5,816 nucleotides of DNA from Methanobacteriota archaeon (GTDB lineage: Archaea > Halobacteriota > Methanosarcinia > Methanosarcinales > Methanosarcinaceae): positions 1 to 5,816 of the forward strand of contig JAUPKV010000395.1 in assembly GCA_030837265.1 (NCBI GenBank). The letters run 5' to 3'. Shown piece by piece: positions 1 to 5,280 of this stretch (positions are counted from its first letter, which is position 1; each line of letters begins with the position of its first letter). Both the position numbers and the translations under genes were made by a program. A model generated the notes under the pieces. It was not told the origin of the DNA. It saw only the letters and a program-made list of their open reading frames with translations, and made no database searches.

Positions 1-1
1 C

Positions 2-1084
2 GGAGAGCTTGTAGCTCTCTCAGCTATTGTAAGAGATATTACTGAACGTAAACGTGCGGAGGATGCCCTATGGGAAAGTGAGGCTCGTTTGCGTCGTTTT
101 TATGAATCTGGGCTGTTTGGAGTGGTTTACTTTAACCTGGACGGCTCGATTACTGAAGCCAACAACAAGTTTTTGGAGATAGTTGGTTACACTCGTAAGG
201 ACTTGGAGGCTGGTAGGATTAACTGGCATAAGATGACCCCCCCGGAGTACCGCCCCCAGGACGAGCGATGCAATGCGGAACGGAAAGTTACTGGAGTGAA
301 AGAATACCTAGAGAAGGAATACATCCGCAAAGATGGATCGAATGTGCCTATAATCCTCGGGGTATCTACCTTCGATAACGCATGCGGGGAAGGTATAGCC
401 TTTGTTCTGGATAATACTGAGAGAAAAAAGACAGAAAAAGCCCTGGCTGATATTGATAGGATGCGGATAAAAGAAATCCATCACAGAATTAAGAACAACT
501 TGCAGGTGATTTCTTCCCTGCTGGATCTCCAGGCTGAAAAGTTTCGGGATAAAGAAATACTCGATGTTTTCAAGGAGAGCCAGAACCGATTACTCTCAAT
601 GTCCCTCATCCATGAAGAGCTTTATAAAGGAGAAGGAACTGAAACACTAGACTTTTCGGCATACCTTACAAAGTTAGCTGAAAACCTTTTCAAGACTTAC
701 AGTCTTAGCAGCAAAAATATCCACCTGTGCATGGATCTGGAAGAAAACGCATTCTTTGATATGGACACTGCTGTTCCGTTAGGAATAATTGTTAATGAAC
801 TGGTTTCCAATTCTCTCAAACACGCATTTAATGAAGGAGAAGAGGGAGAAGTTCGAGTCCAGCTTTCCCGGGAAGGACAGAAGGATGGAACTCATCAACC
901 CCTTTTCAGCCTAACAATTTCAGATGACGGAAAAGGAATTCCTGAAGACATAGATTTAGCAAGTATTGAATCCCTGGGACTCCAGTTAGTTTTCACCCTT
1001 GTTGACCAGCTGGACGGAAAAATCGAAATTAAGCGAGAGCAGGGAACTGAATTTAGAATCACTTTTAATGTAGAAAGCAAATAA
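2..1084 (+). CDS. PAS-domain sensor histidine kinase (HisKA_2 type), 3' part; 5' end lies outside the window
   Basis: The frame is open from the first bases of the window (codons start at position 2), giving 360 visible residues and a TAA stop. The first residues, ending in IVRDITERKRAEDAL, are the tail of a preceding PAS/PAC domain. The TTG at 89 is therefore an internal codon, not the start. A complete PAS domain follows at about residues 30-145, closing with VLDNTERKKTEKAL. The HisKA_2 dimerisation box EIHHRIKNNLQ carries the probable phosphoacceptor His161, the one before Arg. The ATPase domain shows an N box (NELVSNSLKHAF, from residue 265), a G1 box (DDGKGIP, 308-314) and a G2 box (SLGLQLV, 324-330). 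No membrane segment or receiver domain is visible, so this part is cytosolic. The signal sensed is unknown. Such kinases in methanogens are often orphans, and no response regulator lies beside it here. Confidence 0.95.
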   Translation, partial: GELVALSAIVRDITERKRAEDALWESEARLRRFYESGLFGVVYFNLDGSITEANNKFLEIVGYTRKDLEAGRINWHKMTPPEYRPQDERCNAERKVTGVKEYLEKEYIRKDGSNVPIILGVSTFDNACGEGIAFVLDNTERKKTEKALADIDRMRIKEIHHRIKNNLQVISSLLDLQAEKFRDKEILDVFKESQNRLLSMSLIHEELYKGEGTETLDFSAYLTKLAENLFKTYSLSSKNIHLCMDLEENAFFDMDTAVPLGIIVNELVSNSLKHAFNEGEEGEVRVQLSREGQKDGTHQPLFSLTISDDGKGIPEDIDLASIESLGLQLVFTLVDQLDGKIEIKREQGTEFRITFNVESK

Positions 1085-1234
1085 TTAAAGTCTTCTTCGG
1101 TTACCATGAGCTATACTTGAAAATGTAAAGTAAAAAACTTTGTTAGTTGAGCTCCATGAGTAAAAAACATATTTTTTGAAATTTATGAAAGTCTTTTATC
1201 AAAGAAATTCAGTTTGTAAAGGAAAAGTTGAATT

Positions 1235-1262
1235 GCAGGAAGCTTCCCCCAAAGCTTCCTGC
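1235..1262 (+). terminator. Perfect 11-bp hairpin after the kinase gene, possible transcript end
   Basis: GCAGGAAGCTT (1235-1245) and AAGCTTCCTGC (1252-1262) are perfect inverted repeats around a six-base CCCCCA loop. It lies 150 bases after the kinase stop in AT-rich DNA and is the strongest short hairpin there. No T tract follows directly (the next T run is at 1304-1310). It may therefore be an RNA 3'-end stabiliser or processing site rather than a classical terminator. The structure is certain at the base level, but the role is inferred. Confidence 0.45.
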
Positions 1263-1308
1263 TGACCTACAAAAAGAGGTTATTTAACAATCTAATTACG
1301 ACCTTTTT

Positions 1309-1338
1309 TTCTATAAAACTTATAGAAGAAATTCTTCT
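1309..1338. repeat. Two overlapping inverted repeats (8 bp and 7 bp)
   Basis: TTCTATAA (1309-1316) pairs with TTATAGAA (1320-1327). The end of that right arm is also the start of a second palindrome, AGAAGAA (1324-1330) with TTCTTCT (1332-1338). The two cannot form fully at the same time. In a transcript the second would have almost no loop, so it is more natural as a DNA palindrome or protein site. A run of seven T at 1304-1310 precedes it and could serve as a U-tract for transcripts from upstream. Confidence 0.4.
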
Positions 1339-1432
1339 AAATATTATTCAGGAATTGCTAGGAGCTGTAAAAACCTTGGTGAAAATTCTGGAAAAAGAAA
1401 AAATCTGTATATATTAAATTATAAGTATATTT

Positions 1433-1441
1433 ACTATATAA
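1433..1441 (+). promoter_or_regulatory. Archaeal TATA-box-like sequence upstream of the folded region
   Basis: TATATAAAA lies in the stretch ACTATATAAAATAA. By archaeal promoter geometry (TATA centre about 26-27 bases before the start) it would begin a transcript near 1463, 35 bases before the outer stem of the candidate RNA. The surrounding DNA is very AT-rich, so such a match is easily found by chance. Confidence 0.3.
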
Positions 1442-1497
1442 AATAATAAATAAAAAAGTATTTATGTTTCTAATTGTATTATGAGTTTGAACGGTTT

Positions 1498-1639
1498 AAG
1501 AGAGGGGCTAAAATCAATAATGTACTTATCCCCCAATTTCATTACCCCATCCCCATAAAATACCATACTCCCCCAAGTATGATAAAATGAGAAGGGCTTT
1601 AAGCTCTTCTAATTATTTTTAGCAGTTATCGCCTCTCTT
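1498..1639 (+). ncRNA. Candidate structured non-coding RNA with a long-range stem and two inner hairpins
   Basis: AAGAGAGG (1498-1505) pairs with CCTCTCTT (1632-1639). After a one-base bulge on one side and eight bases on the other, GCTAAAA (1507-1513) pairs with TTTTAGC (1617-1623). Enclosed are CATACT/AGTATG (1564-1569/1576-1581, loop CCCCCA) and AGAAGGGCT/AGCTCTTCT (1590-1598/1602-1610), the latter including one G-U pair, which suits RNA better than DNA. C runs at 1530-1534, 1545-1548 and 1551-1554 would be single-stranded. T-rich sequence after 1639 could end transcription. I recognise no known RNA family. The opposite strand cannot be excluded, but the G-U pair favours the plus strand. 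Confidence 0.35.
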
Positions 1640-1948
1640 TTACCTTACTTTTCTATCTTTTCATAAGAACAAATTCTATATTAAATGATCTATTCAAAAA
1701 ATTGTATAATATTTGAAATTATGTTTTTATTAAATATTTTAATATCATTAAATTGATAAACAAGCTCAATATGTTTAAAGAAAATTCAGGTTTTGTAGAT
1801 TTTCTTTCTACTGTATATAGCCTGCTGATGCACTGAACCATCTTGACATAGGGATAAAAATCCTGATTTTAATTTATAGTTTTACATAGGTTTTAGTAAA
1901 ATCTCTGCCTTTTTTTGAAATATTTAGTATCTTAAGAGCACTTCACTC

Positions 1949-1958
1949 TATATATTTA
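1949..1958 (+). promoter_or_regulatory. TATA-box-like sequence between CTTCAC/GTGAAG inverted repeats
   Basis: TATATATTTA sits between CTTCAC (1941-1946) and GTGAAG (1966-1971), a 6-bp inverted repeat. Archaeal spacing predicts a start near 1980, just before the 18-bp inverted repeat, which would then form the leader of the downstream membrane-protein gene or a small RNA. A repeat bracketing a TATA box could be an operator, but six bases is short and the proposal is inference. Confidence 0.3.
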
Positions 1959-1994
1959 CTATTCCGTGAAGATCCGATCAGATAACAATGGCTA

Positions 1995-2061
1995 CTTTGC
2001 CCCTGCTGACAGAGATGCTCCCATTGGGCTAATACCAACGAAGCTGTCAGCAGGGGCAAAG
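1995..2061. repeat. Perfect 18-bp inverted repeat with a 31-base loop
   Basis: CTTTGCCCCTGCTGACAG (1995-2012) and CTGTCAGCAGGGGCAAAG (2044-2061) are exact reverse complements. The GC-rich arms stand out in AT-rich DNA. The 31-base loop (2013-2043) contains a smaller palindrome, CCCATTGGG (2020-2028), and alternatively TTGG/CCAA (2024-2027/2035-2038). It sits 126 bases upstream of the membrane-protein gene. No T tract follows, and I see no obvious target-site duplication. It could be a leader hairpin, a small-RNA core, or a miniature mobile element without coding capacity. The arms are directly visible; the role is unknown. Confidence 0.7.
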
Positions 2062-2073
2062 ATTTGATACTAT

Positions 2074-2085
2074 TTAAGATCTTAA
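2074..2085. repeat. 12-bp perfect palindrome
   Basis: TTAAGATCTTAA is a perfect palindrome 12 bases after the 18-bp inverted repeat. It resembles a site for a dimeric DNA-binding protein, but AT-rich palindromes of this length can arise by chance and no second copy is seen. Confidence 0.3.
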
Positions 2086-2155
2086 GGAATCATCAAAATT
2101 TTTCGTTAATTCCACTGGTAATTGACTGCAATTGATCATTAAATGACAATCATTT

Positions 2156-2164
2156 TTTATATTT
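2156..2164 (+). promoter_or_regulatory. TATA-like box placed for a leaderless transcript of the membrane-protein gene
   Basis: TTTATATTT is centred at 2160, 28 bases before the ATG at 2188, so transcription would begin at or next to the start codon. The gene has no Shine-Dalgarno-like sequence directly upstream, which fits leaderless translation. The match is AT-rich and could be chance; the box at 1949 is an alternative promoter. Confidence 0.35.
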
Positions 2165-2187
2165 AAGAAAGAATTGCTCGTATTATT

Positions 2188-2850
2188 ATGCTGTTATTTG
2201 GACATATCGGTATTACACTTGGGATATTTTTCATATTTTCATATTTCGCACCACGATTAAAGAATATAATAGACCCAAAGTATCTTGCTGTTGGAGCTCT
2301 CCTTCCTGATTTTATAGACAAACCGTTAGGAATGATTGTCTTTGCTTCTACCATTTCAAACGGACGCATGATAAGTCATACGCTGGTATTCTCTCTCATA
2401 CTCTTCCTTATAAGTTTATATTTATACGATAAAAACAATGATATTAAAGTAATTGCCCTTGCTTCAGGTTCTTTTTTTCATCTTATGGAAGATCAGATGT
2501 GGGCAACTCCTCAAACATTATTCTGGCCTCTCCTTGGATGGAGTTTTCCAAAAGATCAAATTGTTGACGGACTCGCATTTCTATTAATGTTACTTCAAGA
2601 ATCCTTTATGCCACAGTTCTCGCAAGGTTTTATTCCTAAACACACTTTCATTCCCGAAATAATAGGGATGATGATAATAGTTATTTTGGCTTTAAACTGG
2701 TTAAAAAACAGGTTGAGCAAAACAAACTCTAAAAACATGAACTTGAAAAAAGAGAATACTGAAAAGCTAGCCACAGAAACAGCTGCATTATACGGCATAG
2801 GTTTCTTAATATTTGGGTTCCTTGTAGTAAAAGCCATTACAGCACTATAA
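2188..2850 (+). CDS. Membrane protein of the YdjM/DUF457 metal-dependent hydrolase family
   Basis: This 220-residue protein has the pattern of membrane-bound putative metal-dependent hydrolases (YdjM, DUF457). An N-terminal GHIG carries His6. GALLPDFIDKP carries Asp41 and Asp44, SHTLVFS carries His64, and SFFHLMEDQMW carries His98 and Asp102. These spaced His/Asp residues are the expected metal ligands. Hydrophobic segments lie near residues 3-20, 66-80, 125-141, 157-172 and 203-218, so it is an integral membrane protein. A Lys/Asn-rich cytosolic-looking stretch at about 173-197 precedes the last segment. The substrate is not known for this family. The ATG at 2188 opens directly with the conserved GHIG segment; no Shine-Dalgarno is visible. 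Codons are more A/T-rich than in the heme genes, which may reflect separate ancestry. It stands alone, with large gaps on both sides. Confidence 0.85.
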   Translation: MLLFGHIGITLGIFFIFSYFAPRLKNIIDPKYLAVGALLPDFIDKPLGMIVFASTISNGRMISHTLVFSLILFLISLYLYDKNNDIKVIALASGSFFHLMEDQMWATPQTLFWPLLGWSFPKDQIVDGLAFLLMLLQESFMPQFSQGFIPKHTFIPEIIGMMIIVILALNWLKNRLSKTNSKNMNLKKENTEKLATETAALYGIGFLIFGFLVVKAITAL

Positions 2851-3046
2851 CAGTTAACAACATGGTTAGAATACTGTAAGAGGAGTTATTATTCTTTTAA
2901 TTAATCATACAATCGTTAGAAAGGTAAGTTGCAGCAAAAGTGCAATAAAATTTTTAAATGCTCAAATTTATCAAAAGATGTAATCTTTAATTTCTTCAAA
3001 TATCTCGAGCACGATAAGGAACTAAAAAACTTAAGAAATAAAGCTA
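2851..3046. other. AT-rich intergenic DNA between the membrane-protein gene and the IS remnant
   Basis: Apart from the weak terminator-like repeat I find nothing definite. A plus-strand open frame from TTG 2929 to 3204 crosses into the transposase remnant and looks like an antisense shadow. The minus strand from 3046 to about 2930 might be further decayed transposase sequence, but I cannot align it in any frame. The far terminal repeat of the insertion sequence is not visible here. Confidence 0.5.
2868..2898 (+). terminator. Weak hairpin plus T run after the membrane-protein gene
   Basis: AGAATA (2868-2873) and TATTCT (2890-2895) form a 6-bp inverted repeat with a 16-base loop, ending in four T (2895-2898). 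It lies 17 bases after the stop codon. This would be a weak terminator; archaeal termination relies mainly on the T run, and the assignment is tentative. Confidence 0.25.
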
Positions 3047-3221
3047 AGTTGTTTGCCCGATGTTTTTACTATATATATTTTATAAAATTCATTCCTTATT
3101 TTACTTTTTCAACAAAATCGAAAAGTTCATTTATTACTCGCGAAATATGGTATTCAGAAACAAACTCTTCCAGATTAAGTGGAAGTAAAAATTGCTGCTT
3201 TTGATCGTACTTTTTGAACAT
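3047..3221 (-). pseudogene. Decayed N-terminal fragment of an IS1182-like transposase
   Basis: On the minus strand an ATG at 3221 opens 41 codons ending in TAA at 3096. The peptide starts MFKKYDQKQQFLLPLNLEEF and continues to HISRVINELFDFVEKVK. This is the characteristic IS1182-family transposase start (MxKxYxQxQ, then a LLPxxLE segment, then an HxxRVxNE segment). Beyond the stop, homology-like sequence goes on in shifted frames: IRNEFYKIY (3099-3073), then YSKNIGQTT (3073-3047) after a two-base slip in a TATATA run. In intact relatives a similar Y-S-x-x-x-G-Q segment precedes the AYHP motif. After 3047 I lose the match. The intact protein is several hundred residues, so nearly all of it is gone. 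The family call is from memory of the N-terminal motif; the frameshift reconstruction is less certain. Confidence 0.72.
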
Positions 3222-3274
3222 AGGAAACACTGAAATTAAAAATGTATAATTCAGAGTAGTTTTGAGACAGCCTG
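3047..3274 (-). mobile_element. Remnant of an IS1182-like insertion sequence, one terminal end preserved
   Basis: Upstream of the transposase start, read on the minus strand, 3274 to 3258 gives CAGGCTGTCTCAAAACT. This matches the common GGCTGTCTCAAAA form of IS terminal repeats and lies about 53 bases before the ATG, a normal spacing for such elements. No matching opposite end is found leftward in the window, so the element has lost its distal part and cannot move by itself. The 3047 border marks only where I stop recognising transposase sequence; the true edge may lie further left. Confidence 0.62.
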
Positions 3275-3362
3275 ATATTCTGTTTTTTTATGTTCTTTGC
3301 TGTGAAACTAAATTTTTATTTTTACATTATGATTTTTTACAACGGAACCATATCTTTTTCCT

Positions 3363-3370
3363 TATATAAA
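3363..3370 (+). promoter_or_regulatory. TATA-box candidate for the ahb operon
   Basis: TATATAAA within CTTATATAAAACC is one of the best TATA matches upstream of ahbD. It predicts a start near 3392-3394, which would give a leader of about 275 bases beginning exactly at the hairpin region. Long leaders are common in Methanosarcina. The closer boxes at 3551 and 3651 are alternatives. Confidence 0.35.
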
Positions 3371-3391
3371 ACCAATAAATTCATTTACTAA

Positions 3392-3462
3392 TATGATTTA
3401 CTCTAAACCGCTTTACGCGAATCATACAGTGATAATTATTTAGATCTGACATATAGAGTAAA
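3392..3462 (+). promoter_or_regulatory. Mutually exclusive inverted repeats in the possible ahbD leader
   Basis: TATGATT (3392-3398) pairs with AATCATA (3420-3426), enclosing a small TAAA/TTTA hairpin (3404-3407/3412-3415). The overlapping TTTACTCTA (3397-3405) pairs instead with TAGAGTAAA (3454-3462). The two arrangements share bases 3397-3398 and compete for the same region. This resembles a switchable leader or paired operator sites. There is no sign of a known riboswitch. The pairings are exact, but such matches can occur by chance in AT-rich DNA. Confidence 0.35.
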
Positions 3463-3666
3463 GCTTGACAAATAATAGAAAAGGAAGAAAAGGTTCGCTT
3501 TTAGCATAACACTACTTAATATGCCTCTCAAGTTTAAATTCTATTAATTCTCTATAAATTAAATTTCCCCCATATTCAGTTCTTAGATTAGGATTTTAAC
3601 TTTCAAATTATAGTTAATTTGTAAATCTCATTAAACTTTGACTCCATTATTATAAATCGTTAATTT

Positions 3667-4722
3667 ATGATTGCTATGACAAATGCACCAAGGCTTATTG
3701 CATGGGAACTGACTGCAGGCTGTAACCTGAAATGCGTACACTGCAGAGGCTCTTCTACTTCCTCAGTTCCGGCAGGTGAGCTTACAACTGATGAAGCTAA
3801 AAATTTAATTGACGAGATTGCAGCACTTGGAAAGCCAATCCTTATCCTGAGCGGAGGCGAACCTCTCATAAGACCTGACGTCTTTGAGATTGCTCGTTAC
3901 GGCACAGATGCCGGACTTAGGGTAGTGCTTGCAACTAACGGCACTCTTCTAACTCCTGAGCTTGTTGAAAGACTAAAAGAAGCAGGCGTTCAGCGGCTAA
4001 GCATCAGTATTGACGGCGCGACTGCGCAATCTCATGATAATTTTAGGGGCATGCCTGGGGCTTTTAAACGGACGCTTGCAGGTATCGAAGTCCTCCGGAA
4101 AGCTGAATTTCCTTTCCAGATCAATACAACGATTTCGAGACGTAACCTTGAAGAAATCCCAAAGACCTTTGAGCTTACAAAGGAACTCGGGGCAGCTGCA
4201 TATCATGTATTTTTCCTTGTACCCACAGGCAGGGGAGAAAAATCAGACGAAGTCTCTCCAGCAGACTATGAGCGCATTTTGCACTGGTTCTATGACATGC
4301 AAAGAGAATCGGAAATCCAGCTGAAGGCAACCTGTGCCCCCCATTATTTCAGGGTTATGCGCCAGCGGGCAAAAAAAGAAGGCATCGAAATCTCGGTAAA
4401 AACTCACGGTTACGAGGCCATGACAAAAGGCTGCCTCGGAGGGACTGGTTTTTGTTTTGTATCCAGCATAGGTGATGTTTATCCCTGCGGATACCTGCCT
4501 GTGCTTGCTGGGAATATAAGAAAGCAGCCCTTCAGAGAGATATGGGAAAACTCCGAAGTCTTCGGAAAGCTCAGGGATCCTGAAGGACTTAAGGGTAAAT
4601 GCGGAATTTGTGAATATAAGAGGGTCTGTGCTGGCTGCAGGGCAAGAGCTTATGCTGCTACAGGAGATTATCTTGAAGAAGAGCCCTACTGCATCTACAG
4701 ACCTGAAAAAAATGACAAGTGA
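3667..4722 (+). CDS. ahbD: AhbD, radical SAM heme b synthase (Fe-coproporphyrin III to heme)
   Basis: AhbD carries out the last step of the alternative heme pathway, oxidatively decarboxylating two propionates of Fe-coproporphyrin III to vinyl groups with S-adenosylmethionine. The 351-residue protein has the radical SAM CxxxCxxC motif at Cys19/23/26 (CNLKCVHC), the SAM-binding GGEP at 63-66, a TNGTLL strand at 90-95, and the FFLVPTGRG segment at 182-190 that I associate with AhbD/NirJ2. A C-terminal SPASM-like region has Cys256, 263, 274, 312, 315, 321, 324 and 342, enough for an auxiliary [4Fe-4S] cluster. AhbC/NirJ1 is less likely because its usual long N-terminal extension before the first cysteine motif is missing. 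The ATG at 3667 has no clear ribosome site; Met4 (3676), preceded by TGAT at four bases, is a possible alternative start. It is the first gene of a heme operon and likely cytosolic. Confidence 0.92.
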   Translation: MIAMTNAPRLIAWELTAGCNLKCVHCRGSSTSSVPAGELTTDEAKNLIDEIAALGKPILILSGGEPLIRPDVFEIARYGTDAGLRVVLATNGTLLTPELVERLKEAGVQRLSISIDGATAQSHDNFRGMPGAFKRTLAGIEVLRKAEFPFQINTTISRRNLEEIPKTFELTKELGAAAYHVFFLVPTGRGEKSDEVSPADYERILHWFYDMQRESEIQLKATCAPHYFRVMRQRAKKEGIEISVKTHGYEAMTKGCLGGTGFCFVSSIGDVYPCGYLPVLAGNIRKQPFREIWENSEVFGKLRDPEGLKGKCGICEYKRVCAGCRARAYAATGDYLEEEPYCIYRPEKNDK

Positions 4723-4727
4723 TCGGG

Positions 4728-5276
4728 ATGATTGAACTCGAAGATTGTAACAGTCGGCTTCAGCAAAAGGAAACCGATTTCGCCTCAAACATGGAACCTT
4801 ATAATGGGGAAATTCCTGAACTCGAAATTGATGAGACCGACAAGAGAATTTTGAACCTGATCCAGCAGGAAGTCCCCTTGGAAGTCGAGCCTTTTGAAAA
4901 ATTAGGTAAAATGCTCGGTCTTTCTGAAATCGAGGTTATTGGAAGGCTTCGTGAACTCAACAGGAAAGGGGCAGTAAGACGGATAGGACCTATCCTAAGC
5001 ACTAGAAATATGGGTGGGGTAGGTACTCTGGTGGCCTTGAAGGTTCCAGAGGCCCAAATTGAAGAGATTGCTAATTTAATTAATGAGTATCCTGAAGTAT
5101 CTCACAATTACCTGCGAAGCGCTGCAAATTACAATCTCTGGTTTACACTTTCTGCTCCAGATGAAGATAGGCTTGAAGATATCATTTCTGAAATCCAGAG
5201 AAAAACTGGCTGTCCGCTATTGAACCTTCCAACAAAGCGCCTTTTTAAGATAAATGTAAAGTTCGAGATCAGGTGA
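4728..5276 (+). CDS. ahbA: AhbA, siroheme decarboxylase subunit alpha (Lrp/AsnC-like fold)
   Basis: With AhbB it removes the acetate carboxyls at C12 and C18 of siroheme, giving 12,18-didecarboxysiroheme. From ATG 4728 the protein has 182 residues: a variable 33-residue lead, a winged-helix AsnC-type domain (about 35-88, from [12 protein letters not shown] to GAVRRIGPI), then an Lrp-like alpha/beta domain. The segment [17 protein letters not shown] (125-141), with His126, and the ending [16 protein letters not shown] mark AhbA rather than AhbB. Despite the fold it is an enzyme subunit, not a regulator. A GTG at 4719 is an alternative start, overlapping the ahbD stop as GTGA. I prefer ATG 4728 because GTGAT (4719-4723), complementary to the archaeal 16S tail, lies four bases before it, nearly the same geometry as for ahbB. 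A third Met codon at 4791 has no close ribosome site. Translation is probably coupled to ahbD. Confidence 0.9.
   Translation: MIELEDCNSRLQQKETDFASNMEPYNGEIPELEIDETDKRILNLIQQEVPLEVEPFEKLGKMLGLSEIEVIGRLRELNRKGAVRRIGPILSTRNMGGVGTLVALKVPEAQIEEIANLINEYPEVSHNYLRSAANYNLWFTLSAPDEDRLEDIISEIQRKTGCPLLNLPTKRLFKINVKFEIR
5271..5276 (+). promoter_or_regulatory. Ribosome binding site of ahbB, overlapping the ahbA stop
   Basis: AGGTGA includes the ahbA TGA stop codon and stands four bases before the ahbB ATG at 5281. It matches the archaeal AGGAGGTGAT consensus. The overlap implies that ribosomes finishing AhbA can start AhbB, fitting equal synthesis of two subunits of one complex. Confidence 0.8.
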
Positions 5277-5280
5277 AAAA

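Larger units (their letters stand above)
1085..2187. other. 1.1-kb AT-rich intergenic region with many inverted repeats and no convincing gene
   Basis: I see no protein gene on either strand: open frames are short and lack good starts. The region holds, in order, a hairpin at 1235-1262, overlapping palindromes at 1309-1338, TATA-like sequence near 1433, a possible folded RNA at 1498-1639, an AT-rich stretch at 1640-1920 with nothing I can identify, a TATA-like box at 1949-1958 flanked by short inverted repeats, an 18-bp inverted repeat at 1995-2061, and a 12-bp palindrome at 2074-2085. A gap of this size full of such structures suggests non-coding RNA, old mobile-element debris, or both. Confidence 0.7.
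3275..3666. other. AT-rich upstream region of the heme operon
   Basis: No gene is visible. The stretch holds a TATA-like box at 3363-3370, alternative hairpins at 3392-3462, a second TATA-like sequence TCTATAAATT at 3551-3560, a CCCCCA motif at 3567-3572, and a third TATA-like TATAAAT at 3651-3657 close to the ahbD start. The promoter and any leader control of ahbD should lie here, but the sequence alone does not say which box is used. Confidence 0.55.

Noticed and set aside
89..91. TTG as the start codon of the kinase
   Set aside because: The same frame is open to the window edge and upstream codons encode a PAC-domain ending (DITERKRAEDAL), so this is an internal codon.
1232..1420. Plus-strand open frame after the first hairpin, ending in a Lys/Glu/Leu-rich helix-like peptide
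   Set aside because: It has no ATG or GTG in a useful position, no ribosome site, and passes through the hairpin; probably chance.
1530..1574. Four C runs as a minus-strand G-quadruplex
   Set aside because: The spacers (10, 2 and 15 bases) are mostly too long for a typical quadruplex, and one run is better explained as a hairpin loop.
1771..1836. Small ATG open frame of 21 residues
   Set aside because: No ribosome binding site, no recognisable similarity, and surrounded by AT-rich non-coding sequence.
1837..1900. Short peptide-like stretch vaguely resembling the middle of a transposase (KILILIYSF)
   Set aside because: Too short and interrupted by stops; no flanking transposase motif or terminal repeat supports it.
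1085..2187. CRISPR array or tRNA genes in the large gap
   Set aside because: No regularly spaced direct repeats and no cloverleaf or T-loop signature could be found.
2929..3204. Plus-strand 91-codon open frame starting at TTG
   Set aside because: It runs antisense through the transposase remnant, has no recognised motif, and its composition is like the surrounding AT-rich DNA.
4243..4788. Minus-strand 181-codon open frame
   Set aside because: It lies opposite ahbD and the start of ahbA, which are clearly the coding strand; the peptide resembles no family.
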